64,000 bases of DNA from Chondrus crispus (taxonomy: Eukaryota > Rhodophyta > Florideophyceae > Gigartinales > Gigartinaceae), in NCBI RefSeq assembly GCF_000350225.1, contig NW_005178511.1:130919-194918 (forward strand). Reading direction: 5' to 3'. Below the pieces are notes generated by a model. It was not told the origin of the DNA. It ran no database searches and saw nothing but the letters and a program-made list of their open reading frames with translations. Both the position numbers and the translations under genes were made by a program. Positions 53,381-63,962 of the stretch are shown one piece after another; the stretch's first letter is position 1, and every line of letters starts with the position of its first letter.

Positions 53381-54502
53381 TTACTGAAAGCGGTCGAGAC
53401 CAAGCCAGCGGACATTTTTGAAAGGAAGCTTTCCTGATGCCAGAACCTTGGTGAATTCTTGCAATTCTTCCCTCGACAAATCCTGTCGTTGGAGGAAGAC
53501 ATCGCCTTTTTCATCACTTTGTTCAATCACATTTAGTACACAATGCGCAATTCGTCCTACTGTGGAAAGGATCAACTTACCCTGCTTCAGCAGATAGGAT
53601 CCGTTAGTAGACTTTGCAAGTTGAACGCACTCAGGCGATGTCCCTCCGCATGGACTGTTCTGCTTTTCAAGCATATAAGCAATACAAGAGGTCCTTCCGG
53701 GACACAAAAAAGTTGCTGATGCATCGAGGGACCTCCCATCAATCTCTGCCCGAACAACTTCCTCGTCAGAGCGCCGGAATCCATATTCGCTATCAACATC
53801 CAACCAAAGCCCCAGTGCGTCCTTTACGCTCAATCCTGCACTGGACACCTTCTCGAAACCTTCTGCAGAATGCACTCCTTTGTTGCGCTTACCTAGAGTC
53901 CGCTCCAGCCATAGCCACGCACTTCGTTTGTTAGAATCGGGGTGCACGTTATCCCACTGAGGAGCAAGTCTGATGACTGGTAAAGAACAGTACGGCTGAA
54001 GTCCATATTGGACCCACCTGGAACTAAAATCTTGCAAACCCATCCCCTCCCGCATCATGTACATACTGTCTACCCAAAGTACGGATTTGTTCGGACCAGT
54101 GCCAACGAGTTTCGTCAGAACACGACGCAATTCGTTAGCCTGTTCATGCGATAGTTTTCCGAAGTCGTGTTCTGTGTGCTTGTAAGATAATGCAAAAGAA
54201 CGCGTTTCGTTCGACACGACGCCTTGAGACGACCATTGGTCGTAATGAGGAATTCCATTTTCAACGATTGTGTTCCAGGCATTGTCGTCTCGCACATCTG
54301 GCATCACGACCATGCCAAGACTGAGTCTGTAGCGAGTATCGGATGCACCCCTGGGAAGGGACCTAAGTTCAACGTCGCCCATATGTCCAGTTGGTGTGGT
54401 TGAAGCTTTCGGTGACAAAGAAAGCCAGGATTTGGAACATGTAGCGAATTTGTAATGTTGGGGAGAGGGGATGCCGGACGACAACAGCGGGGCTGACGTC
54501 AT
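53381..54502 (-). CDS. Unknown protein, about 373 residues
   Basis: Not assigned. It has an uninterrupted frame with balanced composition and no transmembrane segment. Visible stretches include SFALSYKHTEHDFGKLSHEQ, SVLWVDSMYMMREG, RSAWLWLERTLGKRN and FLCPGRTSCIAYML. The succession ALSY ... LWVDS ... a Trp-rich segment is loosely like HET/TIR-type domains of fungi, but the match is too weak to claim. The first in-frame Met (54535) lies inside a transposon-like terminal repeat starting at 54513, so Met12 (54502), starting MTSAPLLSSGIP, is the likelier start. The promoter would then overlap that repeat. Confidence 0.6.
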   Translation of the reverse strand: MTSAPLLSSGIPSPQHYKFATCSKSWLSLSPKASTTPTGHMGDVELRSLPRGASDTRYRLSLGMVVMPDVRDDNAWNTIVENGIPHYDQWSSQGVVSNETRSFALSYKHTEHDFGKLSHEQANELRRVLTKLVGTGPNKSVLWVDSMYMMREGMGLQDFSSRWVQYGLQPYCSLPVIRLAPQWDNVHPDSNKRSAWLWLERTLGKRNKGVHSAEGFEKVSSAGLSVKDALGLWLDVDSEYGFRRSDEEVVRAEIDGRSLDASATFLCPGRTSCIAYMLEKQNSPCGGTSPECVQLAKSTNGSYLLKQGKLILSTVGRIAHCVLNVIEQSDEKGDVFLQRQDLSREELQEFTKVLASGKLPFKNVRWLGLDRFQ

Positions 54503-54769
54503 GCTGGGAGTACAGTGGATCCTCGCTAACTGCATGCTCGGTTACCGCATATTCTCGATAACTGCATGCGTTCGTTGACGAACGCTGACGTCAGCTAAAT
54601 TATTCCCTTATCGCGGAATCACTCTACGCACGAGATTTCACATACCCTTGAATGGTCGACTTTATTGAGAGAGTATTGGGGCGGCCCGACACTAGAGCAT
54701 CAGGGTCTACCGAGGGTCTGCAGAGCAACCGGGGGAAGCCGTAACCTTCGTCGGTTTACGGATACCCTT

Positions 54770-54908
54770 TGTGATTCCACACAAACATGCAAATAAGGCA
54801 CAGCCTTATTTATAGACGTACGATAGGACATAGAGTCAGTAAATATACCGGCGCCGGCGGCCCCCCCGCGGTCAGGGGGACCCCGGCATCCGGATCTCTT
54901 GGTTCACA
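54770..54908 (+). repeat. 5' LTR of the copia element (short form)
   Basis: 139 bp, TG...CA ends, with a TTATTTATA box. Confidence 0.9.
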
Positions 54909-56141
54909 GGTTATGGGCACCTACGACCACTGAACTTCACCACCAGACCGACCACGACCAGCCACCACGGCAAAACCGAGAGACCGCGATCAAAGGGCGA
55001 CCCGACGTAACCGCGCCCGAGAGCAAGAGCAACTCACGCACGAACTCTACGAATCAGCACGGATAGCAGAGGCAGAAAATCACGACACACAACCGCAAAA
55101 ACACAACACTATGACCTCATCAACACAACAACCCACGCTACCCGCACTGACAAAATCGAACTACACATTCTGGCACGACGCCCTACACATATACGCGCGT
55201 ACCATAGAGGCAGAACCGCTCCTAGAAGCAGCACCGACACCCACCCAAGACCCTGCGATCACCAAACAGAATCAGGACAAAGCCGATGCGCTCAGGACGA
55301 TCATCATGCAAAGCATACACAACGATCTCATACCGCAGCTACCCCTTACCATCCTCAGGGAAGAACCACACGCCATATGCGAAATGATCAATACACACGT
55401 CCACGAAACCAACATCGAGAATCATGAAGTACTGGACGCCGAGGCCCGCAGCCTCGAATTCCTCCCCGGACAGGAATTCAGTGAGTATCTAGCCAAACAC
55501 CAGAGCATCCAGCACAAAATGATAATCGCAAACTACCCCAACATCAATCACGAGAGAACCACAATCAACTACATGATTCAGGGACTTACACAGCACCCAG
55601 ACCTCAGCACTCTCGCCCTCCTACTGACCGGTCACAACCCACCTAGCCCCCCACACGCGCGCCACACCGCAACTGCGCAACACCGCGCAATCTCCCCATC
55701 ACCAACCAAAAAGAAGCACCGTCAAGGACATAATACAGGTTATGGGCACCTACGACCACTGAACTTCACCACCAGACCGACCACGACCAGCCACCACGGC
55801 AAAACCGAGAGACCGCGATCAAAGGGCGACCCGACGTAACCGCGCCCGAGAGCAAGAACAACTCACGCACGAACTCTACGAATCAGCACGGATAGCAGAG
55901 GCAGAAAATCACGACACACAACCGCAAAAACACAACACTATGACCTCATCAAGACACAACAAAAAATGGTTCCATCTCAATTCATCGAGTACCAACACAC
56001 GACATGCCAGCGGACCTGATGACCAAACCGCTCAAGAAAGACACATTCACAAGACACCGCACGCGACTCAACGTCACCCCCCCACCCACCGAGGCAGTCA
56101 CTTTCCACCCCGAAACTAGGCAATACGCGCGCCAGGGGGAC

Positions 56142-56347
56142 TGTGATTCCACACAAAAAGAGGGAAAGACGCGCGCATTGCTCTCCCGCCCCGCTACGAA
56201 AAAACACAGCGATTCCACACAAAACATGCAAATAAGGCACAGCCTTATTTATAGACGTACGATAGGACATAGAGTCAGTAAATATACCGGCGCCGGCGGC
56301 CCCCCCGCGGTTAGGGGGACCCCGGCATCCGGATCTCTTGGTTCACA
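56142..56347 (+). repeat. 3' LTR of the copia element (long form)
   Basis: 206 bp; preceded by a purine-rich GCCAGGGGGA tract that fits a polypurine primer site. Confidence 0.9.
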
Positions 56348-56940
56348 CCCTTCGAAGGGTACTTGTACGTGTTAGATATTTGGGATAAATCCATTGTTGT
56401 GTGGCCAAATATACTAAAAAGACCAATGCCATCTTTTTGACTGCGGTGGAGCTCGCTGTTATCAATCTGGTCCATCGCGGTGATGCGAGGACCACAAGTG
56501 AACCAGAGAAAGCGGACCGGACCGGCCGCACGGCGCGTGCTGTTCTGGGTTAATAATGTCAGTCAGCATTATTTATATGTCCATGTTTATCTGATGAAAA
56601 ATTAAAAAAGACCAAAGAAAGCAAAAAGTCAGTTTGGGTGCGCTGCTGAGCTATCCCAGCGCCACGATAACAGTTATTTCTATCAGTTATCGTCACGGTG
56701 CATTTAGGACGACTACCGGGATGACTCCAGAGCAGAGAAAGGGCCTGCCGGCCTCATTTTGCAAGCTGAACTTCACAAATATTACGAGACACACGGTGCA
56801 TCACGCCGCATAAACACCGGAAAGTAACAGGAAAAGCAGTTTTTATTCAGCACGCGTGCAGCACTGACGCCACAATCACCGTCCGAACCTACCCTGTGAA
56901 AGGAAAGATGGACCTCTCTGTCCCTCCTCTTTATTGTGCT
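56348..56940. other. Spacer between two LTR elements
   Basis: Nothing recognised except the possible MITE end at about 56495. Confidence 0.5.
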
Positions 56941-57211
56941 TGTGAGATATTTTTAGAGAAAAATTCCATTTTACTGTAGAGGGAGATTTTATTCTGTAGA
57001 CCGAGATTTTATTTGAATTTTAGAGAAGCGCACGCGTACGGCCCGGCGGAATCCGGGCCGGACGCGTGGACGCTTCTGGAAGGAATTTCATAGAAATAAA
57101 AGAGAGAGGGTGACGGGCGCTGCGGGGAGAAAGGGGGGGACGACAGTCGGCCAACCCTCACCACGAACCGCACGCTCCCCAGAACCGCCTCCCCCATTTT
57201 CACCGACAACA
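56941..57211 (+). repeat. 5' LTR of gypsy element 2
   Basis: 271 bp, TG...CA ends (TGTGAGAT...ACAACA). As in element 1, its last base is the A of the gag ATG. Confidence 0.85.
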
Positions 57212-60200
57212 TGGTACTCTTGTGGAGGGCCGACGCAGACACAAGTGCGGGCCCTAGCCCTGTTACCTACGATGGGTCGAACGGGTCAGATGTTTCCAAG
57301 TTTCTGTTCGTATACGAGAACATCATTATGCGCGGCAAGCCTGACGAGGAGAAGGCAGGAGCAATCCTATGCCACCTCGAGGGTGCTGCGTTCGACTATT
57401 ACTATGAAACGTATAGTCAGAATAGGAGTCTGACCGAGGCCGCCAGTAACTGGGACGGTGTGAAGAGCGCCCTGTCTGACCGTTTTACGGAGGCACCGAG
57501 GCCAGAAGAAAACATCCAGAAGGCTATGAGTTGCCGACTGGATGGTAAGAACTTGCTTACTTCGATGGATGAAATGGACAAGCTCTACAGAAGGGCTGGT
57601 TTCAACGACGAGGCAAAGTACGGCTTGCTTCGCAATGCCGTAATGGCACATTTGGATGTTGCTCAGTTCGCGATCTATCGTTCTCCGACGACGTACGAAG
57701 AACTAATGAAGACCGTGAAACTTTGGTGCAGGCCGTGACGCCTTCAAGGCGGCGAAAACGGCTGCGCAGTCCGTTGAACCTGTGACGCCCAAGCGCGTAC
57801 TGGTGCGTTCTGATGTGGATCCTCGACAGGAAAAGCTGGAGAACAAGGTTGATGCCATCACCAACCAGCTGGCGGAATTGTCACTGATGATGAAGAAACG
57901 ACAGACGCCAGGGGACAGTGATACGAGTTGGACATGTTCCTATTGCAAGGAACCAGGGCGTTCAGCGACTCGTCGTTCCAACCCACACCGTGATACTCGT
58001 TGCCCAACGTGTGGGAAGATTGGACACACGACGGAGACTTGCTGGTCCCTCTTTGCTAGAAAGAATGTGGCTCATGCACGTCCTCAAGGTAACGCTGGCG
58101 CAGGAAGCGCTTATGGCCCCAAAGCAGGCGGTTCTGCCAACGACGCCGGTGACAAGGCCACCAGAGACTCGAAGCAAGTCACGGTCATAACTGAGACCAC
58201 CAAGGGAGAATTGGTGGCAGCTACGAAATGCAACGCCGAAGGAGAGGCCTTGCCGAAGCAGTCGAAGAACCGTGAAGAAGTTTCGATCCCGAGGCTGCTG
58301 AATCCCACTCCAGTAGCTCCTAGGGGAACTCTCCCCTGGAATGAGCCGCTGAGAGTGCCGAGAGTGAAGCCTGCACGCCAGAAGAAGAAGAATGTTTCAA
58401 AGAAGGCGGCACTCCAGGAGCACGTCGGCAAGTACAACGTCGTGTCAGAGCTGGCGAATGCGCCGTCTGGTCTAACATTTGGACAACTTGTCCGTGGAGA
58501 CGCTGAAGGAGCAAGGAAGGAGATGAAGCGCCTTCTATCCAGGAGATTGGGGCGTTCTCGCGGGTTTGCGGGCCACACGGATGTCTTCCCGAGGCGTCTT
58601 CGGGTAATTACTGTTCAAGTTTATGGAACTGATGCTCAAGCACTACTGGATTCGGGTGCGGTGCCGAACATCATGTCGCCGCACCTCATGAAGAGACTTT
58701 CTCTGACGCCAGAAAGTACGAAGAAACACATCACTGTGGCAGATGGGAAGAGCTCCCCTTGTGTTGGATCACTGCGCCAGGTCCCCGTCTCGTTTGGGGA
58801 ACTGGTGAGCATGATGGACTTCCTTGTCGTTACGGGAACACCGTACGACGTCATCGTGGGGATGCCGTCGTTAGAGGAGCTCCAAACGTGCATTGATTTG
58901 GGGCAACAGCATGTCCAAGTAACTGTGGGTGATGAGACGATTCGACTAAGTCTTGAGATGGATGAAGACCATAAGAAGCCGGGATCCGCTACCGACAGTG
59001 AGGACTTCACGTCAGACTCGGGGGCCGTGCCGGCTGACTCGACTGACACGGATGAAGACTTCGTCCTTTCGCTTCATGAAAGGGTGCCGTTTGAACCAGA
59101 CCTTGCCTGGGCGGGAGCAGTCACTGAGGACGAAGATCCTCATGCTGGACTTCCGGACCTAGCTGAGGAAGGCTCAGAGTACGAGCCGGCGGATGAGAAA
59201 GAGAAGAGAGATGAGAAGGAGGAACTTCTCATGTCTAAGCTGAGCCATATCAGCAGAGAGAACGCCGACCGCATAAAATGTTCTATCAAGATTATGGGAA
59301 TAGCTGCATGGTCTTTGGACGACCTCAGGCCGGCAGATGTCCCTGTGTCACATTCGTTTGAGTTAAATGACGACAGACCCATTTCGCACGCTGTTCGGAG
59401 GCTCCCTCCGAGACAAAACGCGGTAGTGCGCGAGGAGATCGAGAAGATGCAGAAGGCAGGGATCATTACCCCCTCTGTAGCTCCTTGGTCGTTTCCGGTC
59501 GTCATCGCAACGAAGAAGGACGGGAAACCTCGCTTCTGTGTTGACTACCGCGCGCTTAACCGCGTGATGAAGGCCGACAAGTGGCCGTTGCCCAAAATGG
59601 AAGAGATATTCGACGACCTTGAAGGAAGCAAATTGTTCACTACCCTGGACTTGTTCTCGGGTTATTGGCAAGTGCGGATGGCTTCATGGTGCAAAGAACA
59701 GACGACGTTTGTCTGTCGGTACGGGACCTTTCAATTTGAAGTGATGCCATTCGGGCTCATGAACGCTCCTTCAACATTTCAAAGGATGATGGATGGCGTA
59801 TTCAGAGACCTGCCGTTCGTCCGAGTGTACCTTGATGACGTGGTCATCTTTTCGAAGTCCTTGGACGTCCATGTTGACCACTTAATTGAAGTGTTCGAGC
59901 TGATTGCTCGCAGTGGATTGAAGTTGAAGCTTGCGAAGTGTTCCTTCGCGCAATCACAGACCAGGCTATTGGGGCACGTCATCGGAAAGAAAGGGGTCAA
60001 GGTGGATCCAGAGAAGACATCGATCATTTGGGACACCCCCGAGCCGCGCACCAAGACGGAGTTACGAAGCTTCCTTGGACTAGCGGGGTATTACCGCCGA
60101 TTTATCCCTAAGTTCGCAGAAGTCTCTGCATCGTTGCATGCTGCTACTTCTACCAAAGTCGAATTTGAATTTACGGAAGGGATGGGGACCGCCTTCCAGG

Positions 60201-62020
60201 AGTTGAAGAAGAGGGTGACGTCTCCTCCGCTGTTGGCGCTCCCGAAGTTTGACGAACCCTTCGTGGTCGAGACAGATGCATCCAACATGGCAGTGGGAGC
60301 AGTTCTGGCTCAGAAGAAGGAAGACAAGAAGGTTCACCGATACAATTCGCCAGCAGGACGATGACGGAGACTGAGAAGAAGTACCCCACCTGTGAGAGAG
60401 AAGCGTTAGCGGTGATCTTCGCGCTAAAGAAATTTCGGGTGTATTTGCTCTCAACGCAAAAGTTCAAGTTGATTACGGATCACCAAGCGCTTCAGTATGC
60501 GTTCAAAAAGAAGGACATCCACGGTAGACTTGCCCGTTGGTTGGATTTCCTGGCGGAGTACGAATTCGAGATATTGTACCGCCCCGGCTCAAAGAATTGT
60601 GCCGCTGACTTTCTCTCGCGTCTACGAAAAGACGATGGCAGGCGCGAGGAGGATGAGGGGGACCTGGTATGTGCTGCCGCTTTTGCGAAAGGAGATATAC
60701 TGGAAGACATGGAACCTCATGTGCGGGACACGTACCGTTATCTCGAAGGAGAAGAGATGGTTGAGCAAGATGCTGCGCAGAGGCGCAGAATCAAGAAGAA
60801 CTCCAGGCGGTTCCTCGCCTGGAACGAAAGGCTGTTTCGCAGGATGAAGAATGGGATCAGAACAATCCCTTCTCGGGGGACTCGACTGCAGATATTGCGG
60901 TCGCTGCATGACGACATTGGCCACTGGGACGCTACAGCTACGAAGCAGTTCGTCCTTGACAGGTACTGGTGGCCGGGAGTTCATGGTGATATCTACGCCT
61001 ACGTTCGTGGATGTGAAGGCTGCCAAAAGGCTGCGCCCATCCCAACGTACAAGAGCACGGCGGTGATACCAGTCTCTCAGCTCTTTGAGACATTCTCGAT
61101 AGACTTTGCGGGACCCCTTCCCAAGACGAAGAACGGAAAACGTTACATCCTGATAGCGGTCGAACATCTGACTGGTTGGCCCCTGGCTTAGGCAACCGAG
61201 ACCGCTACGTCTGCGGAAGTTGTCAAGTTCGTGAAGGAGGAGATCATCCATTCGTTTGGTCCACCTCGGACTATAGTCTCATATAACGCAACATGTTTCA
61301 GCGCGACAGCGTTGAAGAACTTCATGGCACAACAGGGAATTTCATGGAAACCGGTCCTCGCCTATGCTCCCATGTCCAACGGAAAAGCGGAGCGTATGGT
61401 TGGGACCATCAAGCGTTCAATTCGGAAGACGCTATTAGGTCAGGGCGCCGCTACCTCTAAATGGGAATCGGGGTTGAAACAGATTCTCTACGGGTACCGT
61501 CGGCGCCGACTGTCCGACGGGTTTTCCCCGTTCGAGTTGATGTATGGAGTTAAGCCGCCCTCGCAACCCCAGACCGAGTCGAACCAAATCCGATGGGCCG
61601 GCGTTGAGGGGCGCAGCTTGGAACTGTTAGCGACCCTCGCGCTCCGCGCGACGAGGACTGCTAAACAGCTGGACAGGAAGAGCAAAAAGATGGCAGTTAT
61701 CTCACAACGCCAATTTGACGTAGGCGACCAGGTTCTGGTTGCCCGAGGAGCGGCCTTGGGAGGGCTACGGAAGTGGCCTTTAGGAGAATCGAAGTACTAC
61801 GGCCCCTGCAGGGTAGTACGGGCAAAGCACCCGCTGTACACACTCGTGTCGCCGGGTTTGCGTTACAGTCGACGGGATATACATGCAAGGCGCTTAATCC
61901 CTTTTATTCAGAAACCCGCACATCTTATGTAGATGTGATGCATTGATTACCTACACATGCACTAGATTGAAGATGACTCGGATGAATTACGTTTCTTTTG
62001 GATGAACTATCTTTGGTTGA

Positions 62021-63484
62021 TTACTTGAGTGATCCTTTTGCACGACGACCCTTACCATGTGATAGGGTTGGGCCACGATTACCTCGACGAACCCTCTTCT
62101 TCTTGTGTTCCTGACCGAGACTCTTGCCGTCGCTTCTATCCCGCTTTGCCATTCGGTGCACGACGCGCATATCGTCGAAGTACTGAAACTTGGTCGGATC
62201 GCCAGCGGGGCAGCACAAGCGGAGAGAACTGCTCGTGAGCTGCATGGCATACCGCTCAGAACAGTCATATATCAGCGCCGGTTCCGTCCGCGCGTCCAGA
62301 CAAATAGCGTGCTGGAAGCGATGGATGTCATTGAGGCGGAGGACGTAGACACCGGCTTCCACACTTGTCGACAGGCGGAGTAGCCAACTGACGTCCGAGC
62401 TCCGCCATAACGGGGACCTGGCACTGGACCTGCCATGAATGGTTGACCCAGGCGGCGGAACCACGTGATCCAAGGATACAGTGCCGTGGTAATCAGCTTG
62501 AAGGGTCCGTTGGACATGAGTGAAGTGATGAACGCTCGGCGAATAGTTCTTTCGGCGCTCGAACTCGGTGACTCGTTCCGACTCCGCCGCCCAGACGCGG
62601 TCGGCAGCGCGCCGGCCAGCGACAAGTGAGATGGCGTTGCAGACGGCAGAACGGAGACAGAGGATGGTGTTGTCTTGAAACGGTACGGGCTGAGACCTGG
62701 TGAAATACCTCGACGCCAAGGGAGAGACGTTGCGAGACATGGCGTAGTTAACGCGCTTCTTCTTGCCCCTATTCTGGCTACACCAGTTGTCGATGGCCAG
62801 GATTGCGTCCATGCGTGTCGAGGAGTCTCGCTCGAAGGCAGAGTTGAAGCCCCGGCGGGCGTTCTCGTTCTCGGAGGGCACACGATCGAACGTCATCGTG
62901 TAGAGCAGGATAAGGTACTTATCCTGGCTCCCCTCCCCGACGGCGTAATAGCACCCCTGGGCTTCGCCGTTGCTACCGTCAGAGCACCAAACCAGCTCGA
63001 CGACCCAATCGGGGTCGTCGCAGCAGAGGTACTCTCTCTCGTCGCCGTGACTCTCGGTGAGCCCGAGCCGGAAGCACCGGTCGGCAGTGAACCAAGCTTT
63101 CCGGGACAGACGAGCCGCAACGAATGCCAGCACATGGGGCCCGAGGAGAAGTCGGGCCCCGGCGGCAGAGACGGCCGCCACGACGGGTGCACGATTACCG
63201 ACCTCTTTGTATCTAATGCGGAAGGATCCATCTCCTACCTGATACCTAACCGCGGATACATCGGAGCGTCCGGCGTGCTCCCAAAGGGTTGAGAGGTGTT
63301 CAGCATTCCTTGAGTCTTCGAAGTCAATGAACGGTCGGTTGACGCGGTGGGACGCCCTTTCACGGACCTCCTCCCCGTTCTCGCGCCACAGGCCCGCCGA
63401 GCGACGGGCCGCCTTGGTGGCGATCGCTCGACGAGGGACCTTCCCGCCAGTGGAAGCCCTCGCCGTCTGCTTGGTCCGAGCCAT
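62021..63484 (-). CDS. Antisense accessory protein with histone H3 tail mimic (gypsy element 2)
   Basis: The 487-residue open frame lies on the strand opposite to gag-pol, between integrase and the 3' LTR. After the initiator Met, residues 1-29 in H3 numbering read ARTKQTARASTGGK, then VPRRAIATKAARRSA. K4, K14, K23, R2, R8, R17, R26, S10 and S28 are those of H3, while K9 is Ala, K18 is Arg and K27 is Arg. No histone fold follows. The body has RLGLTES (about 139-145), an FQDNTILCLRSAVCNAI block (about 269-285), QHAICLD (391-397) with IYDCSE (405-410), and a basic tail KKKRVRRGNR (461-470) that looks like a nuclear signal. The Cys282/His392/Asp407 order would suit a papain-like cysteine protease, but that is inference. 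A decayed relative exists in gypsy element 1. Confidence 0.85.
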   Translation of the reverse strand: MARTKQTARASTGGKVPRRAIATKAARRSAGLWRENGEEVRERASHRVNRPFIDFEDSRNAEHLSTLWEHAGRSDVSAVRYQVGDGSFRIRYKEVGNRAPVVAAVSAAGARLLLGPHVLAFVAARLSRKAWFTADRCFRLGLTESHGDEREYLCCDDPDWVVELVWCSDGSNGEAQGCYYAVGEGSQDKYLILLYTMTFDRVPSENENARRGFNSAFERDSSTRMDAILAIDNWCSQNRGKKKRVNYAMSRNVSPLASRYFTRSQPVPFQDNTILCLRSAVCNAISLVAGRRAADRVWAAESERVTEFERRKNYSPSVHHFTHVQRTLQADYHGTVSLDHVVPPPGSTIHGRSSARSPLWRSSDVSWLLRLSTSVEAGVYVLRLNDIHRFQHAICLDARTEPALIYDCSERYAMQLTSSSLRLCCPAGDPTKFQYFDDMRVVHRMAKRDRSDGKSLGQEHKKKRVRRGNRGPTLSHGKGRRAKGSLK

Positions 63485-63593
63485 GTCGCACAGAGAGTAC
63501 CGCCCGAAGGACCACAGACCTCTCGTGCGTGGCTCGGAACGCGGCGCGTTTCAACGAAGTCCCGAAACGGGAACAACGAGAAACGGAGGCTCA

Positions 63594-63738
63594 GGCGACG
63601 CGGAGACCACGCGGCATGAGGCTCAGACGGCGTGGGATGGTTAACGGCCGGAGGCCCGGGAGACGCGGAGACCACGCGACCCGGGGCTACGGTGACGCTG
63701 ACTGCGAAAACCACAAGTTCGGGCGACGCGGAGACCAC
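63594..63738. repeat. Three copies of a 17-bp motif at about 64-bp spacing, upstream of the antisense gene
   Basis: GACGCGGAGACCAC with its preceding bases recurs at 63594-63610, 63659-63675 and 63722-63738. It lies 110-255 bases upstream of the antisense start, where a promoter for that gene would be expected, and just inside the 3' LTR. Confidence 0.85.
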
Positions 63739-63962
63739 ACCGCCCGAAGTTGAGGCTGAAGTGCTGGAGGCGGCGCGAGAAAGAAACGATGCGAGCGTAG
63801 TCGACGCAAGATGGCGGTGGAGCGGATGAAATAGAAGGTAGCTAGGTTCGGTGGAAGGTGGAGAGACGGTGGCCGGGGGGGCCAGAGCGGTCACGCGAGG
63901 AAGCGGGGCCAGTATATTTACGTGCAACGGCAGCTCCGTGGTCTGCCCTGACGAGGGGGTCA

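Larger units (their letters stand above)
54770..56347 (+). mobile_element. Short Ty1/copia-like LTR element, defective
   Basis: LTRs are at 54770-54908 and 56142-56347 (TGTGATTCC...GGTTCACA). The flanking CCCTT (54765-54769 and 56348-56352) is a 5-bp target duplication, so the ends are complete. The LTRs are almost identical where they align but differ in length by about 67 bp, bounded by a GATTCCACACAAA direct repeat. The interior holds a copia-type gag-like frame (about 55.1-55.8 kb; NYTFWHDALHIYAR, EFSEYLAKHQSIQ) and the far end of pol (MPADLMTKPLKKDTF, typical of copia RNase H). Most of pol is absent, so it is broken and cannot be autonomous. Its leader sequence is present twice. Confidence 0.88.
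54513..56495. mobile_element. Possible pogo/Tigger-like MITE, interrupted by the copia element
   Basis: The left end CAGTGGATCCTCGCTAACTG follows TA (54511-54512) and is a typical Tigger-type terminus. A degenerate partner, GTGGTCCTCGCATCACCGCG, reads on the minus strand from about 56495. If it is real, the element is about 400 bp and the copia derivative at 54770-56347 sits inside it. The right end lacks a clean TA, so the right boundary is weak. Confidence 0.3.

Noticed and set aside
61550-61932. Chromodomain at the integrase C-terminus of gypsy element 2
   Set aside because: The integrase end (RYSRRDIHARRL region) stops without any chromodomain-like aromatic cage sequence.
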